The notes below the pieces were generated by a model that was given only the letters and a program-made list of their open reading frames with translations, searched no databases and was not told the DNA's origin. From contig JAFSVH010000038.1 in NCBI GenBank assembly GCA_017450215.1, positions 1-52,737 on the forward strand: a stretch of 52,737 bases of DNA, in the 5' to 3' direction. The translations under genes were made by a program, and so were the position numbers. Source of the stretch: Bacilli bacterium. Its GTDB lineage: Bacteria; Bacillota_I; Bacilli_A; ML615J-28; CAG-698. Below are positions 37,984-45,583 of the stretch, piece by piece. The number at the start of each line of letters is the position of its first letter. Position 1 is the stretch's first letter.

Positions 37984-38270
37984 ATAGTAGCGTATATAAA
38001 AAATGGGAAGGTAAAAAATATTATTACATTTGGCGTTTTATGATCGATAAGAAATATCAACATAAAGGTTATGGAAAAGAAGCAATGATAAAAGCAATAG
38101 AATTCTTAAGAACTAAATCAAGTGGAGATGCTGAATATATTACTTTATCTTATGAAAGAACTAATGAAGTTGCTAAGAAGTTATATTTTTCATTAGGATT
38201 CTACGAACCTGAAGAATTTGCACCATATTATGAAGAAGATGATGAGATATTTGCAATATGTAAGTTTTAG
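37984..38270 (+). pseudogene. 5'-truncated GNAT acetyltransferase remnant
   Basis: The frame through KKWEGKKYYYIWRFMIDKKY and HKGYGKEAMIKAIEFL carries GNAT motif A (Q/HxxGxG/A) and a normal C-terminus with AKKLYFSLGFYEPEE. The first half of the domain is missing. Translation could start at ATG 38040 (76 residues), but that product would lack the beta strands before motif A. It lies directly after the AlbA_2 fragment and is followed by a terminator. Confidence 0.6.
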
Positions 38271-38300
38271 ATGTCAAGGTGATGAACTTTGGCATTTTTT
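38271..38300 (+). terminator. Terminator after the remnants
   Basis: ATGTCAAGG and CTTTGGCAT pair with two G-U pairs around TGATGAA, followed by T6. Confidence 0.6.
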
Positions 38301-38391
38301 AATTTACAAGTCTGGTTTGATAAAAAAGCATAAAAATAATGTGATAATTTGAATGAAAATAAAACTTTTTATAAAAAATTGTGTTTTTATG

Positions 38392-38420
38392 TTGACACAT
38401 ACTTTATGATATGTTATAAT
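38392..38420 (+). promoter_or_regulatory. Consensus promoter of the XRE-ImmA island operon
   Basis: TTGACA (38392-38397), 17 bp and TATAAT (38415-38420). The leader of about 80 nt begins with GTTC...GAACACGTGAAC repeats (38421-38446) that could be the repressor site, and also has ACGAAACG repeats before the SD. Confidence 0.8.
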
Positions 38421-38506
38421 GTTCTTGTGGTAGCGAACACGTGAACAAAAAAATCAATAATGAATACGAAACGTAACGAAACGAAAAGGAGACAAAAACA
38501 AAATTT

Positions 38507-38863
38507 ATGGTATTTGGAGAATACATAAAACAAAAAAGACAAGAAAAAGGGATTACTCTTAGAGGATTAGCAGACAAATTAGATATTGCGCCATCATACA
38601 TGAGTGATATTGAAAAAAGTAAACGAAATGCACCAAGCCAAGAAACATTAAACAAAATGATTGAAGTATTAGAATTAACAGAAGAAGAATCAAATGAACT
38701 ATTAGATTTAGCTGCCACAAGTAAAGATGCAATAGCTCAAGATTTAACTGAATACGTTAGTAACAATCCTAATGTAAGAGTTGCTTTAAGAAGAGCTAAA
38801 GATCTAAAGTTAGGAGATGATGAATGGATTAGAATAATAGAAGAATACATGAAAAAGAAATAG
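38507..38863 (+). CDS. XRE-family repressor (ImmR-like)
   Basis: The 118-residue protein has an N-terminal helix-turn-helix (GEYIKQKRQEKGITLRGLAD, then IAPSYMSDIEKSKR) and a helical C-terminal tail. It starts the island operon behind a consensus promoter; GGAG is about 15 bp before the ATG. An ImmA/IrrE protease gene follows 10 bp later. In ICEs and phages such pairs work as repressor plus the protease that removes it on DNA damage, so this likely controls the genes downstream. Confidence 0.9.
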   Translation: MVFGEYIKQKRQEKGITLRGLADKLDIAPSYMSDIEKSKRNAPSQETLNKMIEVLELTEEESNELLDLAATSKDAIAQDLTEYVSNNPNVRVALRRAKDLKLGDDEWIRIIEEYMKKK

Positions 38864-38873
38864 GAGCAATTAT

Positions 38874-39557
38874 ATGACTTATTATTCACAAGGGTATTTA
38901 GAAAAGTTAGCTGATGAAATAAATAAAAAGTATTATCCAGAAAGACTAGAAAAAGTTAAGGCGTTGGATATTTATGATTTGATGGAAAAACTTGGGCTTG
39001 AAGTTGAATGGAAATACATTTCTCCTGGAATGCAATTGTTAGGCATGATGTTTTTTGAAGATCGATGCTGGTATGTTTGGGATGACGAGGACTATAATGT
39101 TTCATCTGAACCACATCTAGAACTTTTTAAAGAAAGAACAGTGGTTATTAATAAAAATCTTGTTGATAATAAGAAATATAAAGAAAAAGAATTATTTGTT
39201 GCGACACATGAATGTTCACATTGGATTAAGGATCAAGACTATTTTAAAAGTCACACAACTAATGTAGTACATGCCTGTGGTGAAGAAAGACTTAAAGGAA
39301 CATATTGGAATAGTTATATGTCAGAGGAAGCTATTTTGGAAAGGCAAACCAATTATCTTGCTGCAGCTATCTTAATGCCAAGGGATATAATTAAAAAAGA
39401 ATTCTTTAAACGATTAAGAGTTAAGAATATTCCAGATGTTGCAATTAGATGCGAAAACTATATGAAACCAGTTATTAAACAACTTTCAAAAGACTTTGGA
39501 TTAAACTATGGACCAGTTTTATATAGATTACAAGATTTAAAAATTTTAAAAAAATAG
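38874..39557 (+). CDS. ImmA/IrrE-family metallopeptidase
   Basis: The 227-residue protein has the zinc motif HECSH (112-116) and the downstream third-ligand helix EEAILERQTNYLAAAILMP (about 151-169). These proteases cut a partner XRE repressor, here the gene before. No transmembrane helix is seen. The neighbouring small gene starts 8 bp later with a strong SD, so the operon continues. Confidence 0.9.
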   Translation: MTYYSQGYLEKLADEINKKYYPERLEKVKALDIYDLMEKLGLEVEWKYISPGMQLLGMMFFEDRCWYVWDDEDYNVSSEPHLELFKERTVVINKNLVDNKKYKEKELFVATHECSHWIKDQDYFKSHTTNVVHACGEERLKGTYWNSYMSEEAILERQTNYLAAAILMPRDIIKKEFFKRLRVKNIPDVAIRCENYMKPVIKQLSKDFGLNYGPVLYRLQDLKILKK

Positions 39558-39565
39558 GAGGTCAA

Positions 39566-39757
39566 ATGGAAGAAAAATTAAATAAAAAAAGAACTCTTGT
39601 TATTGGGACTAACACGAGTTCAATGGATGAAGTGCTATTTGCACAACAAACACGTAAACATTATAGCACATTCATTCACAAAAATCAAATTTTAAATATT
39701 AATTTAAATGGAGGAATGAACATGCTATGTTACGAAAAAGCAAAACTCCCTATGTGA
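39566..39757 (+). CDS. Small hypothetical protein
   Basis: A 63-residue frame follows a perfect SD (TAGGAGG) and begins MEEKLNKKRTLVIGTNTSSM. It is basic, without a known motif. The last 31 bp overlap the start of the DUF4417 gene in another frame, which suggests translational coupling. It may be a real small gene or the remnant of a longer one. I cannot assign a function. Confidence 0.5.
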   Translation: MEEKLNKKRTLVIGTNTSSMDEVLFAQQTRKHYSTFIHKNQILNINLNGGMNMLCYEKAKLPM

Positions 39758-40434
39758 TGGACGTCTATCTAGCATACCTCATTGCTGGAGCAAGACGTAC
39801 AAAAACGGATGATTATCCGATAATTGAGGAATGGATGGTTGCCACTGAACCGCCAAAAGAAATAATTCAGTGGGATAGACGAAGTGATGTTAAAAAACCG
39901 AAAGAAACGGCTATTTGTTTTTATTGTAGTGATCCTGGATTTCAACCAATACTTGGTAATCCAAAGAGATACGTTGATAAATTAAATCAGTATGAATGTA
40001 TTGTTGGATTAGATGCTTCACCATATGATAATATGCCTTTATGGGTTCAAAAGAGTCAAATTGGATTAAACATAGGTATAACTTATTATTATGGCTCATT
40101 GGGTATGAAAGTAATTCCTAATGTTAGAATTGGTGATAATAGGACTTTATCATCACTTGAGGCTTACCCCAAACACACATTAATAGCGATTGGAACACAT
40201 GGTTTTACTAAAAGATTAGATAATAGGTATATTTTTGCTGAACAGGTAGATAGAATAGTTGATGAACTTGAACCAACTGGAATCTGTGTATATGGGCCTG
40301 TTCCTGATGAAGTTTTTAATTTTGTTAGGATGAGAGGTATACCAATTTATCAATATGACTCTTATACAATGAAAGAGAATAATAAAGATAGACTTCTTAA
40401 GAAAAGTCTTAAGGAGGTGTCTAATGAAGGGTAA
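39727..40434 (+). CDS. DUF4417 family protein
   Basis: The 235-residue protein shows the DUF4417 core: ICFYCSDPGFQPILGNPKRY, the DASPYDNMPLWVQ block, IGITYYYGSLGMKVIPNVR, IAIGTHG, and YGPVPDEVF. The family is common on Bacillota plasmids, phages and ICEs and has no established biochemical role. A GGAGG lies 12 bp before the ATG. It overlaps the caspase-like gene by 11 bp, so the two products are probably made together. Confidence 0.8.
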   Translation: MLRKSKTPYVMDVYLAYLIAGARRTKTDDYPIIEEWMVATEPPKEIIQWDRRSDVKKPKETAICFYCSDPGFQPILGNPKRYVDKLNQYECIVGLDASPYDNMPLWVQKSQIGLNIGITYYYGSLGMKVIPNVRIGDNRTLSSLEAYPKHTLIAIGTHGFTKRLDNRYIFAEQVDRIVDELEPTGICVYGPVPDEVFNFVRMRGIPIYQYDSYTMKENNKDRLLKKSLKEVSNEG

Positions 40435-40903
40435 AAGTTCATTGTTTTCTGGTAAATATAGAAATTATGCAGTCGGAAACATTTCTTTTATGGGAAAAGG
40501 CAATCATGCTGCATTTGCTAAATATGTAGAAAACAGATCGGATATTGATCCTAATGGAATGTTTGACGTTATAGCACATGGGACATGGAATAAAATTGAA
40601 GTGGTTAGTTCTGGTAAGTCTACTCTTATTGATGCACGTCAAGCATCTAGGTTAATAAAGAGTAAACCAGGATCTAAGCATGTAAAAGCTGTTAGATTAT
40701 TATCGTGTTGTACTGGATCTAATCCTGAAGGTTTTGCACAACACTTGGCTAATGCTTTGGGAAAGCCGGTATATGCGCCTAACGTTGATGTATATGCTAT
40801 ACCAAGTGGTAAGCATTGGTTAGGAAATACAAAAGAAGGATTAAGAGGAGAGTACATAGAATTTAAACCAGGAGGTATTAAACATGGAAAAAAGAAAATA
40901 TAA
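40424..40903 (+). CDS. Compact protein with caspase-like His-Gly/Ser-Cys pattern, possible toxin or protease
   Basis: The 159-residue protein has a strand plus His-Gly (DVIAHGTWNKIEV, His52) and a second strand plus Cys (VRLLSCCTGSNPEGFAQHLA, Cys95/Cys96), then ALGKPVYAPNVDVYA. The order His-Gly, then Ser-Cys at strand ends, resembles clan CD (caspase/CHAT/DUF4347) peptidases. Similar modules occur at the C-termini of polymorphic toxins. Here it stands alone, without a delivery domain or signal peptide, overlapping DUF4417 upstream and a zinc-ribbon gene downstream. The peptidase idea is inference from motif spacing. Confidence 0.55.
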   Translation: MKGKSSLFSGKYRNYAVGNISFMGKGNHAAFAKYVENRSDIDPNGMFDVIAHGTWNKIEVVSSGKSTLIDARQASRLIKSKPGSKHVKAVRLLSCCTGSNPEGFAQHLANALGKPVYAPNVDVYAIPSGKHWLGNTKEGLRGEYIEFKPGGIKHGKKKI

Positions 40904-41243
40904 TTGTCCAGAATGTGGGACTATCATGAATGAAACATATGAAAAACCATCGCTAATTCTTTCTTGCCCAAAATGTGGATGCAAAATTGCTACAACACGT
41001 TGGGAAGAAATAGATTTGGATGATAAAGAGTATGAAATAGTTCTTGTTGCTAATAATAGTCCTACATTAGATCAAATTAAAGTTGTTTCTAATATTACAG
41101 GCGTTAATTTCATAAAGAGCAAAGAGATTATTGTTACTGGGAAACCTATATTCAAGGGTAATCCAATTCAAGTTAAAGATATCATTAAAACTCTTAAAGA
41201 GAAGTTGTTAGACTATAGTATTAGTCCTGAATTTCCTTATTGA
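40884..41243 (+). CDS. Zinc-ribbon protein with ribosomal L7/L12 C-terminal-like domain
   Basis: The 119-residue protein begins with a zinc ribbon (NCPECGTIM, then LSCPKCGCK). Residues about 58-110 follow the L7/L12 C-terminal domain pattern: LDQIKVVSNITGVNFIKSKE, then IKTLKEKL. It overlaps the caspase-like gene by 20 bp. In toxin-immunity pairs the immunity gene commonly follows in this way, but a role as an adaptor that contacts translation factors is equally possible. Confidence 0.6.
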   Translation: MEKRKYNCPECGTIMNETYEKPSLILSCPKCGCKIATTRWEEIDLDDKEYEIVLVANNSPTLDQIKVVSNITGVNFIKSKEIIVTGKPIFKGNPIQVKDIIKTLKEKLLDYSISPEFPY

Positions 41244-41272
41244 TTATAATACGCACTAAAAAGGAGAATAAT

Positions 41273-41620
41273 ATGACATCAAAAAACTTTAACGAATTAT
41301 TATTATCTGAATTTCCAGAAATAAAAGATGATTTTGATAAATATGTTGAATGGCAAGATGGAATTGAAACGGGTTCATTTCTAGTTATTGAAGATGTATT
41401 TATGAAATACTTTTATGCAAAAATAGAAGAATTAGATTTTCAAGCAACTAATAAAATATGCTCATTTATAGAGAGAGTTTATTTATTAAATGATGAATAT
41501 GCATCTAATGTAATTGTAGTTGGAATCCTTGAAAATTTGAAAAGCAGTGATTATTCTGCTAAAATTTCTGAGTTCTTACACCCTATCACATTAAAGGAAT
41601 ACAAGGAAATTGAATTATAA
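41273..41620 (+). CDS. DUF7674-like small acidic protein, possible immunity protein
   Basis: The 115-residue acidic, helical protein begins with NFNELLLSEFPEIKDDFDKY and contains ATNKICSFIERVYLLNDEYA, the pattern of DUF7674-type proteins often found beside toxins. I start it at ATG 41273 behind AAGGAG; an ATT-type extension to 41240 would overlap the previous stop. It is the last gene of the XRE-led operon. Confidence 0.6.
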   Translation: MTSKNFNELLLSEFPEIKDDFDKYVEWQDGIETGSFLVIEDVFMKYFYAKIEELDFQATNKICSFIERVYLLNDEYASNVIVVGILENLKSSDYSAKISEFLHPITLKEYKEIEL

Positions 41621-41655
41621 AATACTACTAAATTTTGTATTGTTTGACAAAATAG

Positions 41656-41684
41656 TTGACAATCGAAGTATAGAAGTATATAAT
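41656..41684 (+). promoter_or_regulatory. Consensus promoter of the nucleotidyltransferase-fold gene
   Basis: TTGACA (41656-41661), 17 bp and TATAAT (41679-41684). Another TTGACA lies at 41644-41649. Confidence 0.8.
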
Positions 41685-41690
41685 GTAACG

Positions 41691-41714
41691 ATTTAGTGGT
41701 GATATTCACTAAAT
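41691..41714. promoter_or_regulatory. Perfect palindrome at the transcription start
   Basis: ATTTAGTG (41691-41698) and CACTAAAT (41707-41714) are exact reverse complements around 8 bases, starting 7 bp after the -10 box. It could be an operator or the first hairpin of the leader RNA. Confidence 0.5.
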
Positions 41715-41753
41715 GGACGGTTAGGGAGATTACAAAGAAAGGAGAATTTCAAC

Positions 41754-42428
41754 ATGGCTAAATATGAATATGTTACTAAGAATGAGTATGCTCCAGTTAG
41801 AGTAAAACTTGAAAAGATTATTCATAAAGTTCAGTTACTTGCTAAGAAGGATGATAAAGATTTAACTTTTCAATTTAAATTAGTAGGTAGTGGTAGTAGA
41901 CACTTAATTACAAGAGTAAAGGGTGGAAATTCTGGTTTTGACTTTGATTATAATCTAATCCTTAACCCAAATTATTCGTGGAAGGCAAAAGAAGTAAAAT
42001 TAGCTCTTATGAGATATTTTGCTGAAGCAGTCAAAGATACAGAGTTTGACAACCCTGAAGACTCTACTACTTCAATTACTATCAAAGCTAAAGATACTAA
42101 AAAAAGTAGAATCTTATATTCATGTGATTTTGCAATTGTTTCATATAGTGATGAAGAGGATTTGTATAAGTATATTCGACACGATAAAAAGAATAAAGTA
42201 TACAAATGGGATAATAGAAAGTTTACTCATAGATACGATGAAAAACTAAACTGGTTAAAGGAAAATATAAGGAATTATTGGAATATCATTAAAGAAGAAT
42301 ACATTAAGTTAAAAAACAATAATAATGATCTTGATAAACATTCTTTCCAGTTGTACTATGAAGCAGTATCAAATGTTTATGACCATCAATCTAGAAATAT
42401 TGGATTTGTTTATTCACTATTTTGTTAA
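41754..42428 (+). CDS. Nucleotidyltransferase-fold protein with intact acidic triad
   Basis: The 224-residue protein shows the polymerase-beta-type signature: KLVGSGSRHL (GSGS 45-48), GFDFDYNLIL (Asp63 and Asp65), and a third Asp on a later strand (YSCDFAIVSY, Asp125). All three catalytic acids are present, so it is likely active. The C-terminal part is helical and basic. Relatives with GS...DxD include tRNA-, protein- and cyclic-oligonucleotide-forming enzymes, and I cannot choose. It has its own promoter with a palindrome at the start, an SD AAGGAG, and a terminator after it, so it is a single-gene unit in the island. Confidence 0.55.
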   Translation: MAKYEYVTKNEYAPVRVKLEKIIHKVQLLAKKDDKDLTFQFKLVGSGSRHLITRVKGGNSGFDFDYNLILNPNYSWKAKEVKLALMRYFAEAVKDTEFDNPEDSTTSITIKAKDTKKSRILYSCDFAIVSYSDEEDLYKYIRHDKKNKVYKWDNRKFTHRYDEKLNWLKENIRNYWNIIKEEYIKLKNNNNDLDKHSFQLYYEAVSNVYDHQSRNIGFVYSLFC

Positions 42429-42435
42429 CTAAAAT

Positions 42436-42466
42436 AGTCAGTCCCCACCATAGGACTGGCTTTTTT
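42436..42466 (+). terminator. Terminator after the nucleotidyltransferase-fold gene
   Basis: GTCAGTCC (42437-42444) pairs with GGACTGGC (42453-42460, one G-U pair), followed by T6. Confidence 0.75.
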
Positions 42467-42478
42467 GCGTTATAGACG

Positions 42479-42576
42479 TGAAACATTTTATTAAAGTGCT
42501 TAAATGAAACATTTTGTAAAAGAAAATGCCTAAATGAAACATTTTGTAAAACTAAATACCCAAATGAAACATTTTG
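42479..42576. repeat. Four TGAAACATTTT repeats, IS21-end-like
   Basis: TGAAACATTTT occurs at 42479, 42505, 42535 and 42565, that is 26, 30 and 30 bp apart, with AAATGAAACATTTTGTAAAA shared by the last three. Multiple short direct repeats of this kind form the transposase-binding ends of IS21-family elements. No istA or istB is near, so this would be a solo end. The repeats are too short and the spacers too similar for a CRISPR array. Confidence 0.5.
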
Positions 42577-42603
42577 CAAAACACACACATATTGAAATAT
42601 CTA

Positions 42604-42632
42604 AAATGATACAAGGAATTGTATCATTTTTA
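42604..42632 (+). terminator. Hairpin with T-run
   Basis: AAATGATACAA and TTGTATCATTT pair perfectly around GGAA, followed by TTTTT with one interruption. No gene immediately upstream needs it; it may belong to the repeat element. Confidence 0.55.
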
Positions 42633-42704
42633 TTTAAAATACTTTGATACAAATTTGTTGCATAAATTACAATGTAATGATAAAATTATTAAAAGAGGTG
42701 CGTT

Positions 42705-43016
42705 ATGAAAAAACTAGATAAGATTGTAGATGTATATAATAAAACAGAATTTAAACTACTTGATATTGAAAAACAAGAATTATGGTTAAGATCCAAGATT
42801 GTTATACAGTTTATTTATTTAAGAGAAAAGAAAGGTTATACTCAGCAAGAAGTAGCTGATAAGATGGGAGTAATGCGCCAACAAATCACAAGATTTGAAA
42901 ATATGAGTAATTCTCCAACTATTTTCTTTTTAGTTAAGTATGCCAATGCACTTGATACTGAACTTGATGTTATATTAAAAGGTGTTAATTTAGTTGAACT
43001 TTCAAACAATAAATAA
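42705..43016 (+). CDS. XRE-family DNA-binding protein
   Basis: The 103-residue protein has a helix-turn-helix in its C-terminal half (GYTQQEVADKMGVMRQQITRFE) after a helical N-terminal extension. This layout is common in HigA-like antitoxins and small repressors. The SD is AGAGGTG. It precedes the ORF6N gene by 29 bp, probably as one operon, so it may repress or neutralise that product. Confidence 0.85.
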   Translation: MKKLDKIVDVYNKTEFKLLDIEKQELWLRSKIVIQFIYLREKKGYTQQEVADKMGVMRQQITRFENMSNSPTIFFLVKYANALDTELDVILKGVNLVELSNNK

Positions 43017-43045
43017 ATTATATAAAGATAATAGAGGAAACATTA

Positions 43046-44005
43046 ATGACAAATAATGGATATACTATAACAGAATTAAATAAAGAAACCTTTAAGTCAA
43101 TGATATATGAAATACGTGGTCAAAAAGTTATGCTAGATTTTGATTTAGCTAAAATATATGGATATGACACAAGATCATTTAACCAACAGGTAAAAAGGAA
43201 TATAGTTAAATTCCCTGAGAGGTATAGATTTCAATTAACAAAAGAGGAGATATCAAAAATATCGAGGTCACAAAATGTGATGTCGATAATGCAAGAAAAG
43301 GGACAAAAAGGTGGCCGTGTTTATTACCCATACGCCTTTACTGAGCAAGGAATTTATATGTTAATGACAGTACTTAAAGGTGATTTAGCAACAAAACAAA
43401 GTATATTATTAATTGACACTTTCAAGCAAATGAAGGATTACTTAATTGAAAATAAAAATATATTAACAACTGATGAGACTATAAAACTTACCAATCTTGT
43501 TAATGAGCATTCAAATAGACTTGATAAAATTGAAGAGAAACTTGAAGTTGTAATGGATAGTTTTAAAGATCCATCTAAATATAAACATTATTTAATTAGA
43601 AATGGCGAGAAGTTAGAAGCAGATGTTGCTTATCAAGAAATCTATAAGTTAGCTAAAAAATCTATCTATATTATTGATGATTATATAAATGTAAAAACAT
43701 TACAATTATTAAAAGTTTCTAGTTCAAATATTGATATCATTATAATTAGTGATAATAAAGCTAGAAATAATATTAATCAAAATTATTTAGATGATTTTAA
43801 ACACGATATGGGATTTGATATAATACTAAAACAAAACAATAGTAAATTTCATGATCGATATATAGTTATAGATTTTAATACTGATGATTATAAAATATTT
43901 CATTGTGGTACATCGAGTAAAGATTCAGGTAAAAGTATTAATACAATAATTGAAATAAAAGAAAAGGAATTGTATGTTCCATTAATTGAAAAAGCATTAA
44001 GATGA
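43046..44005 (+). CDS. ORF6N-domain protein with PLD-like C-terminal domain
   Basis: The 319-residue protein has an N-terminal ORF6N domain (about 13-105: QKVMLDFDLAKIYGYDTRSF, FPERYRFQL, YYPYAFTEQGIYML), a coiled linker and a C-terminal phospholipase D-like region. The latter has FHDRYIVID (His269, Arg271, Asp276) in place of the usual HxKx4D, then HCGTSSKDSGK. ORF6N is typical of phage and mobile-element DNA-binding proteins. The PLD part may be a nuclease-derived sensor or binding domain. It forms a pair with the XRE gene before it. Confidence 0.8.
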   Translation: MTNNGYTITELNKETFKSMIYEIRGQKVMLDFDLAKIYGYDTRSFNQQVKRNIVKFPERYRFQLTKEEISKISRSQNVMSIMQEKGQKGGRVYYPYAFTEQGIYMLMTVLKGDLATKQSILLIDTFKQMKDYLIENKNILTTDETIKLTNLVNEHSNRLDKIEEKLEVVMDSFKDPSKYKHYLIRNGEKLEADVAYQEIYKLAKKSIYIIDDYINVKTLQLLKVSSSNIDIIIISDNKARNNINQNYLDDFKHDMGFDIILKQNNSKFHDRYIVIDFNTDDYKIFHCGTSSKDSGKSINTIIEIKEKELYVPLIEKALR

Positions 44006-44138
44006 TTTTTTTACAATTTCGTATTAAAAAAAAACAATGTTACTAATCCTCAGTTTGGTTTAATGATTGTCATCAAACGGGTTATGGATTAATATTAGAT
44101 AATAGTTCATAATATTAATGACAATGAGGAGTCAAAAT

Positions 44139-44204
44139 ATGAATATTGGATTAATAATTAGAAAACTAAGAGTTAGTAAAAAAATCTCAATTAATATTTA
44201 TTAG
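44139..44204 (+). pseudogene. Helix-turn-helix gene fragment
   Basis: SD GAGGAG precedes ATG 44139, and the frame reads MNIGLIIRKLRVSKKIS before a stop after 21 residues. This is the first helix of an XRE/Rgg-type regulator, cut short. The rest of 44006-44275 holds no other gene I can support. Confidence 0.5.
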
Positions 44205-44275
44205 TTCTAAAAACAAAAAAATAAGTTGTGTAATTAGAATTAAAATGGTATGATGGAATTGTAATAGGAGGATAT

Positions 44276-45322
44276 ATGAAGCATATAAAATATTTAGTAT
44301 TAATATTAATCCTTATATTAGGAATTTTTTTAGTTTCGTGTGATGATAAAGTAGACGATATAGATCCAAATATTTATTCAAATATTCATTTAAATGGAGA
44401 TGAAGAAATTACTATTGAAGTAAAAACTGAATATGAAGAATTAGGAATAGATTTACCTGATGAATATACTTATGAAGTTTTCGAAGATGTTGATATGAAT
44501 ATACTTGGAAAGCAAGAAATATCATATTTAATATATGATGAAGATGGAAAAATGATAAAGGAACTAAAACGCACTATTAATGTTGTAGATACTACGGCTC
44601 CAACAATAATGGAGGCAAAAGATAAAACATTCTATCTTGGAGTTGGTTATACTATTAATGATTTTCTATATAATTATAATGATAATTATGATAATAGACG
44701 TGATTTAAAAGTATCTCAAACTGAATTTATGTTTAATGAACTTGGTGAGCAGACTGTTGAAATTAAAATTACTGATTCAAGTAACAATACTGTAACATTT
44801 TCAAAAGTGATTGATGTGAAATTTGATATAGTTAGGAAACTTAAATATGAATATCGAACAACGCCATCAATATATGAAACACAAGTTTTTACTAATGCAG
44901 ATACAGGAGAACGAACTGAACTGATTAGAGTTTTACTTCATGTGTATAGTGAGTATGTTGAAGGATTATCATATACTCATTCAGTTAGATATTATAAAAG
45001 AAATAATTCTCTTCTTGGTGATTATGCAAAAGTAGAAGTCATTTATGATATTTATACAAAAGATGTGCTTCCTTTTCATTATGAAATATGGAAGGATGGT
45101 AAAGTAGTTGCAAGAATTGTTTTCGGTGGAGCTAAATATGATAATGATATACAAGTTTCTTTCCCAGGCATATTAATGAATGAAACAGAATATACAGTTG
45201 AAGAGATGGCTGAGGAAGCAAGACTCTATATGGCAGATGTTATTAATAGTTTTAGAGATTATGTTAGAGATGTTTTACATTTTGAAGTAAATGATTTTAA
45301 CAAACTAATATGGTATTACTAA
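44276..45322 (+). CDS. Lipoprotein with Ig-like (DUF5011-type) domain
   Basis: The 348-residue surface protein has a signal peptide ending in FLVSC (Cys22). Two bacterial Ig-like modules follow: an early one with VEVKTEYEELGID-like spacing, and one starting VVDTTAPTIMEAKDKTFYLG, typical of DUF5011/HYR linkers. The C-terminal 150 residues (TPSIYETQVFTNADTGERTE onward) match no family I know. It is monocistronic, with SD AGGAGG and a terminator at 45354. Confidence 0.72.
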   Translation: MKHIKYLVLILILILGIFLVSCDDKVDDIDPNIYSNIHLNGDEEITIEVKTEYEELGIDLPDEYTYEVFEDVDMNILGKQEISYLIYDEDGKMIKELKRTINVVDTTAPTIMEAKDKTFYLGVGYTINDFLYNYNDNYDNRRDLKVSQTEFMFNELGEQTVEIKITDSSNNTVTFSKVIDVKFDIVRKLKYEYRTTPSIYETQVFTNADTGERTELIRVLLHVYSEYVEGLSYTHSVRYYKRNNSLLGDYAKVEVIYDIYTKDVLPFHYEIWKDGKVVARIVFGGAKYDNDIQVSFPGILMNETEYTVEEMAEEARLYMADVINSFRDYVRDVLHFEVNDFNKLIWYY

Positions 45323-45353
45323 TATGATATTATGATGCATCTTAATCAAAATT

Positions 45354-45382
45354 AAAAACCAAGCTTATTGCTTGGTTTTTTA
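45354..45382 (+). terminator. Terminator
   Basis: AACCAAGC pairs with GCTTGGTT around TTATT, followed by T4 and preceded by an A-run. Confidence 0.8.
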
Positions 45383-45400
45383 ATTGTTAGGGCAATTGAT

Positions 45401-45464
45401 GTAAAAATACTATGTTATTTTGTGGTAAATGAGATAAAAATACCTTTCTATTTTGTGGTAAACG
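45401..45464. repeat. Two 33-bp direct repeats
   Basis: TAAAAATAC (45402, 45435) and TATTTTGTGGTAAA (45416, 45449) recur at a period of 33 bp. Like the repeats at 42479-42576, this could be an IS21-type transposon end or a binding array. It lies upstream of the CotH gene. Confidence 0.4.
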
Positions 45465-45583
45465 ATGTATAATCAAACTATAGATTGATAATATGGCTAA
45501 CGATTATAAATATGAGATAAAGATGATATGAAGATGAATATGAACTAGCCATTTTAAAAAGATAATTAATAGTGGTGAATAAT

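Noticed and set aside
38460..38528. Possible 22-residue leader peptide MNTKRNETKRRQKQNLWYLE... before the XRE gene
   Set aside because: It has no SD and its frame arises from the ACGAAACG repeats; overlap with the XRE start is interesting but not enough to call a gene.
42479..42576. CRISPR array
   Set aside because: The repeat is only about 18-20 bp, the intervening segments are about 10 bp and partly alike, and there are no cas genes.
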